Positions 6,590 to 14,030 are shown, numbered from the stretch's first letter. The stretch: 29,167 bases of DNA from an uncultured Megasphaera sp. (GCA_937895695.1 CALBLM010000273.1:1-29167); one strand, 5' to 3'. The notes: generated from the letters alone by a model not told the origin. Translations and numbers: made by a program.

Positions 6590-6824
6590 AGGGATTGACA
6601 ATAATACATTAATTAAAATAAAAAATATCGTAAACAGCCCCGTGGCAGGGGCATTGGCTTCATTTCTCGGCGTGGATGTAGCTGCTTTAAGAAATGGATT
6701 GAATAATTTAATCGGTGGCACGTCCGCATCATCCGGGGCTGCACAGACAGCGAGAAAAAATAATAATTTTGGCTCTGATTTTGATAAGCTCAAAAACGGC
6801 TTATCTCAATTACGACATAGATAA
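6435..6824 (+). CDS. Small helical protein with C-terminal low-complexity region
   Basis: A 129-residue protein with a strong RBS (GGAGGGATTAAAAA) inside the previous gene. The N-terminal 70 residues are helical and charged (LSPEQTERLKNSWG, REQVLRVLKNEGID). A small-residue-rich hydrophobic segment follows (SPVAGALASFLGVDVAAL), then a Gly/Ser linker. It overlaps the preceding gene by 155 bases in another frame; the RBS and composition support this frame as real. No family recognised. Confidence 0.6.
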   Translation: MNISNLNPLSIASRLKLSPEQTERLKNSWGKAAQMSQNINSREQVLRVLKNEGIDNNTLIKIKNIVNSPVAGALASFLGVDVAALRNGLNNLIGGTSASSGAAQTARKNNNFGSDFDKLKNGLSQLRHR

Positions 6825-6851
6825 TATTTTATAAAAAAGGAGTGGTTTTTT

Positions 6852-7370
6852 ATGGGTGAATCGTCAAATTTAAACATTGGCGGCTGGGGCATCGTATTGT
6901 TCCTTATTTTGATGTTTTGGTGGGTCGGCGGAAACGGCGGCTTTGGAAACCGCGGGGGAAATATGCCACCGTTCGCGCAGAGCGGCTGCGGAGTTGTATC
7001 TAATTGCCAAGTTGAAAAACAGGAAATTATTGACACGGCAAGAACACAGTATCTTGTAGAACAAACCGCGCGGGCAACGCAGGACGCAACGGCGGCCGGC
7101 ATCTCGTCTATCAATAACAAAATCGACAGCTACGCCGTACAGGATTTGCGTGACAAGTTGGCAGAAGCTCGCAATCAAAACATGATGTTACAGAATCGCT
7201 TGTATTCTGATAACAAATTCAACGAACTTTCCCGCCAAAATGATGCTATGTTCTGTAATCTCAAGCAGGAAATTGCATCGCTTGCGTGCGAAGTGCCAAA
7301 ACGTCCGCCGTATTTTGCAGCGGGAGCATTTGCAAACAACGGCGGGTGCTGCAACGGATTGAACGGATAA
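6852..7370 (+). CDS. Membrane-anchored Gly/Asn-rich protein of a conserved small-gene cluster
   Basis: A 172-residue protein after AAAGGAGTGGTTTTTT. Residues 10-27 (GGWGIVLFLILMFWWVGG) form one membrane segment, then a Gly/Asn-rich loop. A long helical region with Gln/Asn (about 55-125, IIDTARTQYLVEQTARATQ) follows, with a C-terminal NNGGCCNGLNG. This architecture recurs in Firmicute genomes next to short CxxC-containing and small membrane genes such as those that follow. Surface or envelope association is plausible; function is unknown. Confidence 0.65.
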   Translation: MGESSNLNIGGWGIVLFLILMFWWVGGNGGFGNRGGNMPPFAQSGCGVVSNCQVEKQEIIDTARTQYLVEQTARATQDATAAGISSINNKIDSYAVQDLRDKLAEARNQNMMLQNRLYSDNKFNELSRQNDAMFCNLKQEIASLACEVPKRPPYFAAGAFANNGGCCNGLNG

Positions 7371-7413
7371 TGTAACATGATTTAATATTCTCCGCTCTTG
7401 AGCGTGACAAATA

Positions 7414-7453
7414 AACCGGGAGCGCGTGTTGTATCCGCTTCCGGTTATTTCTT
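7414..7453 (+). terminator. Hairpin between small genes, possible attenuator
   Basis: AACCGGGAGCG (7414-7424) can pair with CGCTTCCGGTT (7436-7446) in an 11-bp stem with one G-T pair, followed by ATTTCTTTTT. It lies between the gene ending at 7370 and the gene starting at 7473. It may reduce read-through and lower downstream expression. Confidence 0.5.
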
Positions 7454-7472
7454 TTTACTAAAAAGGGGGATA

Positions 7473-7835
7473 ATGAAAATGAACTGTACTAAAAATTGCC
7501 AAGTATGTCCGAATCTCGTAGCCAGCACAGCAGTTACAGTTACCGCGTCGGCTATGCAAATCACGATACCAACGATGGCACTAAATGATAACCGCAGGAT
7601 TTGCCTTGTCATAGCAAACAACTTTGCATCAGCGTCGCCGCTGTCAGTGCAATTAGTGGACGGCACGAGTACCATAGAGTTGCTCAACCGCTACGGTAAA
7701 CCGGTTTATAGTGACCAGCTGCGGACGCGTAAAATATATAAATTGCGTATCAATACAGCCGCGCCGAATGCGATTGTAACATCTTGCAATCTCTTTTGTA
7801 CGGCTGCCGTATCTCCGCAGATAACCGGCGCATAG
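7473..7835 (+). CDS. Conserved CxxC-start beta-rich protein
   Basis: A 120-residue protein. I use ATG 7473 because AAAAGGGGGATA precedes it; longer upstream reading lacks a start with an RBS. It begins MKMNCTKNCQVCPNLV and then alternates short hydrophobic strands (STAVTVTASAMQITIP, RICLVIANNF, LSVQLVDGT). It resembles small Cys-rich N-terminus proteins found in clostridial and related genomes next to the Gly-rich membrane protein encoded just upstream. A beta-sandwich structural role is likely; no catalytic residues are apparent. Confidence 0.6.
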   Translation: MKMNCTKNCQVCPNLVASTAVTVTASAMQITIPTMALNDNRRICLVIANNFASASPLSVQLVDGTSTIELLNRYGKPVYSDQLRTRKIYKLRINTAAPNAIVTSCNLFCTAAVSPQITGA

Positions 7836-7850
7836 AAAGAAGGGATAGGC

Positions 7851-8030
7851 ATGACAGGAAACACGAGTAGAATTGTTGATGTAGCAATCGGCTTTGCACT
7901 CGGCTATTTGATATTTACCGAGCAGGGAAAGAATCACATTGAAAAACTCAATAAAGCGATGAACGTTTTAGCGATGAAAGACAAAGTGGCGGCCGTCATT
8001 CCCGACTCTTCCGAAGACGCAGCAGAATAG
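7851..8030 (+). CDS. 59-residue single-pass membrane protein
   Basis: Reads MTGNTSRIVDVAIGFALGY at the start and ends in an acidic PDSSEDAAE tail. AGAAGGGATAGGC precedes the ATG, and the next gene starts 17 bases after the stop. Residues about 8-22 are a weak membrane helix; the remainder is a charged helix. Its small size hides it from length filters, but the RBS and tight spacing inside the unit support it. Function unknown. Confidence 0.6.
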   Translation: MTGNTSRIVDVAIGFALGYLIFTEQGKNHIEKLNKAMNVLAMKDKVAAVIPDSSEDAAE

Positions 8031-8046
8031 AAGGGAGCATGATAAT

Positions 8047-8499
8047 ATGAATGAATTGATAGAATTATATAAAATCTCAGTGGATAATCCGAGTAAGAAA
8101 GATCATGTGCAGGATGTTGTCTGTATGCTAGCGCGGAAGGTAAAACATGCATGCCCGGAAGGTTACAATGAAGCCCTTACGAAAATGTATGAAATCGCCT
8201 ATGATGGGCATTTTTCCGAATCGCTGGCACGCCGAGCAGTAGCGAGCATGAAAAATGCAGACGGAACGACCGGGGAGCATTGGAATATGCCGCAGGTTCG
8301 TGAAATTATTAAAAGCTACGGCATAACGATAAATGAGTATGATTTTTATTATGTAATCAATATGCTGTACAGTGATTTTTGTAAAATTCTCGGATCAGAT
8401 ATGGCCGTTTATATCAATCTGACTAAAGCATATATCAATGATGTGGACGCGCCGAAAGATAAGTCGCTAAAGCTATATCTTGCAACGCATGATGTATAA
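8047..8499 (+). CDS. DUF7841-like conserved protein
   Basis: A 150-residue protein after AGAAGGGAGCATGATA. Segments YEIAYDGHFSESLARRAVASM, EHWNMPQVREI and NEYDFYYVINMLYSDF match the pattern of a small conserved Firmicute phage-associated family that I recall as DUF7841. It is mostly helical. It ends the small-gene unit, with a strong terminator eight bases beyond its stop. Function is not known; frequent linkage to the small membrane proteins upstream suggests they work together. Confidence 0.65.
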   Translation: MNELIELYKISVDNPSKKDHVQDVVCMLARKVKHACPEGYNEALTKMYEIAYDGHFSESLARRAVASMKNADGTTGEHWNMPQVREIIKSYGITINEYDFYYVINMLYSDFCKILGSDMAVYINLTKAYINDVDAPKDKSLKLYLATHDV

Positions 8500-8506
8500 T
8501 ATAGTT

Positions 8507-8537
8507 AAAAACAGCCATAGAAATATGGCTGTTTTTT
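8507..8537 (+). terminator. Rho-independent terminator after the small-gene unit
   Basis: AAAAACAGCCATA (8507-8519) pairs with TATGGCTGTTTTT (8524-8536) over 13 bases with a four-base loop and a T run. It isolates this unit from the promoter of the cargo block. Confidence 0.85.
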
Positions 8538-8583
8538 ATATGTAAAAATCAATGTAAAATGGTGAAATAACATGGATTATTCC

Positions 8584-8612
8584 TTGACATATTATACCGT
8601 TTACGGTATAAT
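8584..8612 (+). promoter_or_regulatory. Consensus sigma-70 promoter with palindromic operator over the -10
   Basis: TTGACA (8584-8589), a 17-base spacer and TATAAT (8607-8612) make a perfect consensus promoter. ATTATACCG (8591-8599) and CGGTATAAT (8604-8612) are perfect inverted arms around TTTA and cover the spacer and -10, so a bound dimer would block RNA polymerase. The arms do not resemble the GTAAG half-sites of the immunity region. They look like operators of small HTH antitoxin or repressor proteins, which is an inference. Confidence 0.85.
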
Positions 8613-8642
8613 GCAAATAGAGATAAGGAAAAGATGTTTGAA

Positions 8643-8657
8643 GCCGGTAGAACCGGC
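8643..8657 (+). promoter_or_regulatory. Leader hairpin before the RBS
   Basis: GCCGGT (8643-8648) pairs with ACCGGC (8652-8657) with a three-base loop, directly before the GAAAGGAG ribosome binding site. Being within the repeat, it also occurs at 14165-14179. It may stabilise the mRNA 5' end or tune translation. Confidence 0.55.
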
Positions 8658-8673
8658 GAAAGGAGAATAAAAA

Positions 8674-8973
8674 ATGACAAAATATACAAAAGAAACAGTA
8701 AAATATTACGGGAATTATTATTCCCTAGATGGTTTTAGCGGAACCATCTATTTCCAAGGCGTCGTCAACGATGACGCTACTATCCTGCAAGGGTTTGTAA
8801 TTGCTCTTGCCGGTCCGTTCTTCCCAGACGAACAAGCCGCAGAAGAAGGTCAGGACATTGTGCCGATTCTCAACGATACGGCGCAAACGTTTCCGACTGT
8901 GCGTTTTGTGGATAACGGGAAATTTCACAAAATGACTGCAGAAGAAATAGCCATGCAATTATCAGATTGCTAA
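8674..8973 (+). CDS. Small acidic protein, first cargo gene under the duplicated promoter
   Basis: A 99-residue protein starting MTKYTKE, the same seven residues as the gene under the second promoter copy (14196). It is rich in acidic and aromatic residues (GNYYSLDGFSGTIYFQG, PFFPDEQAAEEGQD, FPTVRFVDN) and has no membrane segment. It seems beta-rich in the first half. No family is recognised. Its short length, acidity and strong regulated promoter fit a phage accessory or anti-host protein, but that is only a suggestion. Confidence 0.65.
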   Translation: MTKYTKETVKYYGNYYSLDGFSGTIYFQGVVNDDATILQGFVIALAGPFFPDEQAAEEGQDIVPILNDTAQTFPTVRFVDNGKFHKMTAEEIAMQLSDC

Positions 8974-8997
8974 GCTAAAAAATTTATTTTAGAAAGG

Positions 8998-9069
8998 ATG
9001 AGCAATAGCGTTACTGGGGTCATGAAGCAGAAAAAAATACTTTGCTCCATGGCAAAAAAGAGTCGGTGA
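8998..9069 (+). CDS. Possible 23-residue leader peptide
   Basis: AGAAAGG directly precedes an ATG opening a 23-codon frame (MSNSVTGVMKQKKILCSMAKK) that ends at a TGA 20 bases before the next gene. It could be a leader peptide or a chance frame in the spacer between the genes at 8674 and 9090. Basic and Cys-containing. Weakly supported. Confidence 0.25.
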   Translation: MSNSVTGVMKQKKILCSMAKKSR

Positions 9070-9089
9070 AATTGTGAAAGGAGAATAAA

Positions 9090-10163
9090 ATGGCTAAATA
9101 CACAGTAAAATTTTCATGCGGTCACGAAGGAACCGTAAGATTATTCGGACGTTCTTCTGAACGGGAACGCAAGTTAAAATGGTTAGAAACACAGCTTTGT
9201 TGGGATTGCCAAAAAACTGAACAAGAAAAGAAATATAAAGAAGAAGCAGAAAAAGGCAAAGAATTTGCCAAAGAAATGGGCCTGCCAGAATTGACAGGGG
9301 CAGAAAAACAAGTGTCATGGGCCCTTGCGATTAGAAAAAGAATGTTAATAGGGGCAGAATCATATAAAAATCATGATGATTCTGATGCTTTTTATGATTG
9401 GTTAGCCAATCATAAAGACGCTTTTTGGTGGATTGAACATCAAAGCAATTCGATCCATATGTTAGTAGTATCCTTTCAAATAGAAAGGAGGAATAAAGAA
9501 AAAGCGGCACGGATGGAAGAAGTAGAGGGCTTGGAACTTGTGCGCCCAAAAGAACAAAAAACAAATGTTATTGCCACCATTGAACCGGGGACTGATAGAA
9601 TAAAGGTCGTATCTGATAAGAATATTCTTATCATAGATACAGTCAGAGATGCCGGTTTTAAATGGAACGAATTGTGGTGGCAGTTTCCTATTTCTGAAAG
9701 AACGGGGACAGCCGAAGATAGAATGGTTGAAATTGGCAATAAACTATTGAATGCCGGCGTCCCAATTAAAATAAAAAAAGAATTGGTTGATAAAGCAGTT
9801 AACGGAGATTATAAGCCTTATACAACCAAGTGGATTGATAGCGACGGACTACGGATTATTATATATTGGGGCTCGGATTTCAATTATTGTGATGAAGCCC
9901 TGGCAATTCCGAGTGCTTACTATAAGTCAAGAGTTGGGGTTATCGTAAAGCAGGATTATTTCGAGGAAATCCGGGAATTTGCTAAATTATACGATTTTAA
10001 AATCACAACAGTAGCTGATGAGCTTCTGCGAAAAGTGGAAGAGAAAATAAAAGGAGCAAGAATAGTTATTCCAAAAAGCAGAGAAATAGTTGATGATAAG
10101 CCGAATTTGAAAGACATCATGGATTCGAGCCGTGATGTACTCGATGATTTGAGAGATGAATAA
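9090..10163 (+). CDS. Zinc-finger protein with HARP-like segments, next to SNF2 helicase
   Basis: A 357-residue protein after GAAAGGAGAATAAA. It begins with FSCGHEG (Cys10, His12) and LCWDC (Cys37, Cys40), which would make one zinc site. A charged helix follows to about 150. Residues 168-228 (DRIKVVSDKNILIIDTVRDA, FKWNELWWQFPI) and perhaps 250-320 resemble HARP domains (hydrophobic strand, helix, then W.FP), as found N-terminal to the SNF2 enzyme SMARCAL1. The next gene, two bases away, encodes an SNF2 helicase, so this may be its DNA-structure-recognition partner on a separate chain. The HARP relation is by eye and uncertain. Confidence 0.6.
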   Translation: MAKYTVKFSCGHEGTVRLFGRSSERERKLKWLETQLCWDCQKTEQEKKYKEEAEKGKEFAKEMGLPELTGAEKQVSWALAIRKRMLIGAESYKNHDDSDAFYDWLANHKDAFWWIEHQSNSIHMLVVSFQIERRNKEKAARMEEVEGLELVRPKEQKTNVIATIEPGTDRIKVVSDKNILIIDTVRDAGFKWNELWWQFPISERTGTAEDRMVEIGNKLLNAGVPIKIKKELVDKAVNGDYKPYTTKWIDSDGLRIIIYWGSDFNYCDEALAIPSAYYKSRVGVIVKQDYFEEIREFAKLYDFKITTVADELLRKVEEKIKGARIVIPKSREIVDDKPNLKDIMDSSRDVLDDLRDE

Positions 10164-10165
10164 AA

Positions 10166-11965
10166 ATGTTTATGACATACCTGTACCCGCATCAGCGGAA
10201 AGCAGTAGAAAAATTAATACATCTTAAAGTAGGTGCTCTGTACATGGAACAGGGAACCGGGAAGACACGGACGACGTTGGAACTTATCCAGCGTCGCCTG
10301 GATGCCGGAAAAGTAGACTGCGCATTGTGGTTATGTCCTTGCAGCACAAAAAGAAATTTACGCGAGGACATAGAGTATCACGCGGGAGACGGGAGCGATC
10401 TATCACGCAATATCATAATTCGCGGGATTGAAAGCCTATCATCTTCCGACCAGCTGTATATAAAATTACGTGAGCTTGTGGAAAAACACAACGTCTACTT
10501 AATCGTTGATGAAAGTACACTTGTAAAAAATAAGCGTGCTATCCGTACAGAACGGATTATAGAGATTAGTAGATGCTGCACGTATAAATTGATTTTAAAT
10601 GGTACGCCTGTATCACGAAATGAAGCCGACCTGTTCGCGCAGTGGTATATTTTAGACTGGCGTATTCTCGGCTATCAAAGCTATTATAGTTTTGCAGCTA
10701 ACCATATAGAGTACTATACAATCCGTCTTCCGAACGGTAAAAAAGTAACGGATTATCACCGCATCAAGAGTATATTAAATATCGACTATTTAACAGAAAA
10801 GATTGCGCCGTATACGTACCAAATAAAAAAATCCGAATGCTTGGATTTGCCGGAAAAGTTATATATGCGTGAAGGCTTTAAAATGACAAAAGAACAAATA
10901 AAAAGATACGCATTTACGAAAGATGTATACTTGTTTTATATCGATGAAATGCGCTCCGACACAATCTATAAACTTTTTACAGCGTTGCAGCACATCACAT
11001 CCGGCAGAAAAGTATTAACGGGTCCAACAGAACGCATGGAAACTGAAAAAGCATTTGAAATAGAAGATAATCCGAGGCTGATCGCTTTAAAAAAAATACT
11101 AAATAATTGTGTAAAAGATGAAAAATGTATTATCTTTGCAAAATATCAAGCAGAGATAGACGAAATAATTATTTTACTAAATAGCATGGGAAAAACGTGC
11201 ACCGTATTTACTGGCGACGTTTCGCAGAAAAAACGGCAGGAAAATCGCCAGCGGTTTAGAAAAAATATTCAATTTTTAGTGGCTAACAAGGCATGCGGTG
11301 CATTTGGATTAAATTTACAATTTTGTCATAACATTATTTTTTACGACAACGATTTTGACCTTGCGACACGGATGCAGGCCGAAGACAGGGTTCATCGCAT
11401 CGGGCAGCAACACAAAGTACATATCTATGACATCTATGCAGAAAATAGTATTGACGAATTTATACTAAAATGCTTAGATAAAAAAGAGAACATGGTAGAT
11501 GCTTTTAAAAGATGGATTGCTCGTTGGAAGGAGACGGCGATGACACACAATATAAGTTTTAAAGAAATGAATCCCGCAGAAGATAAAGAAAAGTTTTGGG
11601 GAATAATGGGGCCTGTATTCGCGTCGAGAAACATACGCAAGGATTTTGACGGATACGCGCTATCTAGTGAAGATAATTGGAAGTGGATATTGGCCGAGCA
11701 TGACGGGGAATTAGTAGGATTTATTTCCATCGATCCATGCAAAAGTAAGTACCACATCAGCTCGATGTGGGTACACAAGGACTTTAGAAAAAAAGGCGTG
11801 GGCTTGGAGTTATTAAAAAGAGCCATTGACAATATCGATAATGACAAAATGCCAGCAACGATAACGACACGCGTTTTTATGCAATCAACCGTTGAAAAAT
11901 TGGGATTTGTAAAGACAAGTAGTAAAAAGAATTGGATTAACTTCCGGAGGGATGTGCATGAATAA
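10166..11965 (+). CDS. SNF2-family helicase fused to a GNAT acetyltransferase
   Basis: A 599-residue protein. Helicase motifs are all present: MEQGTGKT (Walker A, 27-34), LIVDES (motif II, 112-117), LNGTP (motif III, 144-148), VANKACGAFGLNL (motif V) and QAEDRVHRIGQ (motif VI, 404-414). It should translocate on duplex DNA using ATP. From residue 459 a complete GNAT domain follows (MNPAEDKEKF, HISSMWVHKDFRKKGVG with the acetyl-CoA loop R-K-K-G-V-G, LGFVKTS). An internal ATG at 11540 with GGAAGGAG at good spacing could also produce the GNAT domain alone, so this may be a recent read-through fusion. The start has only a weak RBS; coupling to the previous gene is likely. The gene overlaps the next. 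Confidence 0.85.
   Translation: MFMTYLYPHQRKAVEKLIHLKVGALYMEQGTGKTRTTLELIQRRLDAGKVDCALWLCPCSTKRNLREDIEYHAGDGSDLSRNIIIRGIESLSSSDQLYIKLRELVEKHNVYLIVDESTLVKNKRAIRTERIIEISRCCTYKLILNGTPVSRNEADLFAQWYILDWRILGYQSYYSFAANHIEYYTIRLPNGKKVTDYHRIKSILNIDYLTEKIAPYTYQIKKSECLDLPEKLYMREGFKMTKEQIKRYAFTKDVYLFYIDEMRSDTIYKLFTALQHITSGRKVLTGPTERMETEKAFEIEDNPRLIALKKILNNCVKDEKCIIFAKYQAEIDEIIILLNSMGKTCTVFTGDVSQKKRQENRQRFRKNIQFLVANKACGAFGLNLQFCHNIIFYDNDFDLATRMQAEDRVHRIGQQHKVHIYDIYAENSIDEFILKCLDKKENMVDAFKRWIARWKETAMTHNISFKEMNPAEDKEKFWGIMGPVFASRNIRKDFDGYALSSEDNWKWILAEHDGELVGFISIDPCKSKYHISSMWVHKDFRKKGVGLELLKRAIDNIDNDKMPATITTRVFMQSTVEKLGFVKTSSKKNWINFRRDVHE
11526..11542 (+). promoter_or_regulatory. Internal ribosome binding site and ATG for a stand-alone GNAT protein
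   Basis: GGAAGGAG at 11526-11533 lies six bases before an in-frame ATG at 11540-11542 within the helicase gene, exactly at the domain boundary (Met459). A 141-residue acetyltransferase could be translated from it. Confidence 0.55.
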
Positions 11966-13277
11966 GATTTATTTAGATAAAAATGTGTATGAAGCCACAC
12001 AGGAGAGACTCAATTTTATTTTTGATGAATTTGAAAAAATTATTGTCTCTTTTTCCGGCGGTAAAGACAGCGGCGTTGTGCTGAACATGGCAATGGACAT
12101 TGCAAGAAAGCGGCACAGAAAAATAGGAGTCATGTTTTTGGACTTAGAAGCATTTTATAAAAAGACGATTGATTACGTCGAAAAAATGTTTACTGAAAAT
12201 GAAGACGTATTGGAGCCGTTCTGGGTATGCCTCCCGATGGAATCTCCTAACTCCCTATCATATCTTGAACCAACGTGGATATGGTGGCAGCCGGAAAAAG
12301 AACCAATTTGGGTTAGGAAGATGCCAAAAAATAAATGGGTAATCAATTTAAAAAATAATCCATTTGACTTTTATAAGCAAAACATGCCGTTTGAAAAGTT
12401 TATATTATACATGGGTCAATGGTATGGGAATGGAAAAAAGACGGCTCAGCTTGTCGGTATACGTACAGATGAAAGCTTGAATCGGTGGCGCGCAGTCGCT
12501 GCTGATAAATCACAAAAAAATAATTATGTATCAAATAATGGAAAATCCATTATTTGGTCAGAACGAATGAATGATACGTGTTACTCTTTTTATCCAATTT
12601 ACGATTGGTCAGTAGAAGACGACTGGACATATTACGGCAGATTCGGAAAACCGTACAATCATTTATATGATTTGTTTTATCGTGCCGGCGTGCCACTATC
12701 TAAAATGCGCGTGGATGAACCTTTTGGAAATGAAGCAAAAGCAGGTTTGAATATGTTTCGTGTCATAGAACCCGAAACATGGGCTCGTGTAGTCAATCGC
12801 GTATCCGGTGCAAATTTTGGCAATATTTATGCAGGTAAAAAAATCATGAGTTCCAAGTATACATTACCAAAGGGGCATACTTGGAAAAGTTTTTGTAAAT
12901 TTTTATTGACAACTTTGCCGGAAGAAACGGCAAATAATTACCGCCGTAAATTTGTCAAGTTTATCAAGTATTGGGCGCGGACCGGCTGCCCGGTACGTGA
13001 TGATTTTATAAAAGAAATTGAAGCAACTGTGCCGGGAGCGTACGAAAATACGCATAAATTCAGTAAGCGCGGAAACGGTGATAAAGAAGTGTTGAAAGCA
13101 AAAAAAGTGCTTGATGAATTGCCGGGAATTGATAATAAACAGGACCTTTGCACATGGAAACGAATGGCAATGTGCATTATAAAAAATGACTATATTTGCA
13201 AAGGGCTTTGTTTCAGTATCACAAAAGACTTGACATTGCGGCAAAAGGCGATTGTAGAAAAATACAAAAATATTTAG
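11958..13277 (+). CDS. ibrA: IbrA-type PAPS-reductase-like protein (DUF3440)
   Basis: About 439 residues. SFSGGKDSG (31-39) is the PP-loop of the PAPS reductase/ATP-pyrophosphatase superfamily, which activates substrates with ATP, often for sulfur transfer. The long C-terminal part with WSVEDDWTYYGRFGKPYN and GWxPL-like elements fits the DUF3440/IbrA branch. I choose ATG 11958, seven bases after GGAGGG; an ATG six bases earlier touches the RBS. It overlaps the SNF2-GNAT gene and is followed 16 bases later by an IbrB-like gene, the usual partner. IbrA/IbrB were first noted as regulators of eib genes in E. coli; biochemical function is unclear. DndC of DNA phosphorothioation is a relative. Confidence 0.8.
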   Translation: MNKIYLDKNVYEATQERLNFIFDEFEKIIVSFSGGKDSGVVLNMAMDIARKRHRKIGVMFLDLEAFYKKTIDYVEKMFTENEDVLEPFWVCLPMESPNSLSYLEPTWIWWQPEKEPIWVRKMPKNKWVINLKNNPFDFYKQNMPFEKFILYMGQWYGNGKKTAQLVGIRTDESLNRWRAVAADKSQKNNYVSNNGKSIIWSERMNDTCYSFYPIYDWSVEDDWTYYGRFGKPYNHLYDLFYRAGVPLSKMRVDEPFGNEAKAGLNMFRVIEPETWARVVNRVSGANFGNIYAGKKIMSSKYTLPKGHTWKSFCKFLLTTLPEETANNYRRKFVKFIKYWARTGCPVRDDFIKEIEATVPGAYENTHKFSKRGNGDKEVLKAKKVLDELPGIDNKQDLCTWKRMAMCIIKNDYICKGLCFSITKDLTLRQKAIVEKYKNI

Positions 13278-13293
13278 ATAGGAGTAATGAAGT

Positions 13294-13815
13294 ATGGCAG
13301 ATAAAGAATTTAAAAGTCCAGTGTATAATATTATCTCAGTTCCGGTTGAAAAAATTCGGGCAAATGAATATAATCCGAATAGCGTAGCACCGCCGGAAAT
13401 GCAGCTATTGTATGACAGCATCAAAGAAGACGGCTATACAATGCCAATTGTATGTTATTATCATAAAGAAGATGATATGTATGAAATAGTTGATGGATTT
13501 CATCGTTACTCCGTCATGCTGAAGCACAAAGATATTTACGATAGAGAGCACGGCATGCTTCCGGTATCTGTCATTGATAAGCCGATAGGCGAACGAATGG
13601 CATCAACTATCCGACACAACCGCGCACGTGGCAGCCATGACTTAGACCTCATGAGCAATATTGTCCGCGAACTAGTGGATATGGGAAAATCAAATAGGTG
13701 GATTATGAAACATCTTGGCATGGATGCAGATGAAGTAATTCGTTTAAAACAAATCACAGGGTTAGCGGCATTATTTAAAGATAATGATTTTGGAAAATCG
13801 TGGGAGGTTAAATAA
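13294..13815 (+). CDS. ibrB: IbrB-type ParB/Srx-fold protein
   Basis: A 173-residue protein after GATAGGAGTAATGAAGT. VEKIRANEYNPNSV (19-31), SIKEDGYTMPI and EIVDGFHRY (64-72) form the ParB N-terminal nuclease/CTPase-like fold. The segment RHNRARGSH (107-115) is typical of the IbrB subgroup. The C-terminal portion is helical and ends in an HTH-like region. It almost always pairs with IbrA, encoded just upstream. It may bind DNA or a nucleotide and act with IbrA in a nucleotide or DNA modification or in gene control. It overlaps the next gene by one base (TAATG), indicating coupling. Confidence 0.8.
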   Translation: MADKEFKSPVYNIISVPVEKIRANEYNPNSVAPPEMQLLYDSIKEDGYTMPIVCYYHKEDDMYEIVDGFHRYSVMLKHKDIYDREHGMLPVSVIDKPIGERMASTIRHNRARGSHDLDLMSNIVRELVDMGKSNRWIMKHLGMDADEVIRLKQITGLAALFKDNDFGKSWEVK

Positions 13816-14021
13816 TGAAATTTGAGGATGTTATGACAACGGTTGAGGCTGCATCTAGATGGAATGTATCGCCGACAACAGTAAAACTTTACTGCTTGGG
13901 TACTAAAAAAAATCCTGCAAAATTAAAAAAAGGAGAATGTCGAAAAAGCGGAAAATCTTGGTTAGTAACGAAACTAGGTATGGAACGGGTATTCGGAGTA
14001 GAGCCTAGTCATAAATCATAA
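13815..14021 (+). CDS. Small helix-turn-helix DNA-binding protein
   Basis: A 68-residue basic protein: MTTVEAASRWNVSPTTVKLYC is a MerR/excisionase-type helix-turn-helix, and RKSGKSWLVTKLGMERVFG fits the following wing. It starts on the TAATG shared with ibrB and has GGGAGGT seven bases upstream. It is the last gene of the cargo operon and is followed by a terminator. It is the best local candidate to bind the palindromic operator in the duplicated promoters, but no direct evidence supports that. An excisionase-like role cannot be excluded. Confidence 0.65.
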   Translation: MKFEDVMTTVEAASRWNVSPTTVKLYCLGTKKNPAKLKKGECRKSGKSWLVTKLGMERVFGVEPSHKS

Positions 14022-14030
14022 ATCATAAAT

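Larger units (their letters stand above)
8574..8684 (+). repeat. 111-bp direct repeat, copy 1 (promoter, leader, RBS, first codons)
   Basis: This segment is identical base for base to 14096-14206. It holds the promoter, the operator palindrome, a leader hairpin, the RBS and the start codon plus the first codons (MTKY) of the downstream gene. The flanks diverge immediately on both sides. Recombination between the copies would remove 5.5 kb. Confidence 0.9.

Noticed and set aside
11952..13815. A complete Dnd phosphorothioation system
   Set aside because: Only PP-loop and ParB-fold relatives are present; DndA, DndD and DndE-like genes are not seen, and the proteins fit IbrA/IbrB better.
14010..14030. 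ATAAATC-type short repeats as a CRISPR or iteron array
   Set aside because: Only three units without spacers, next to a terminator; simple AT-rich sequence.
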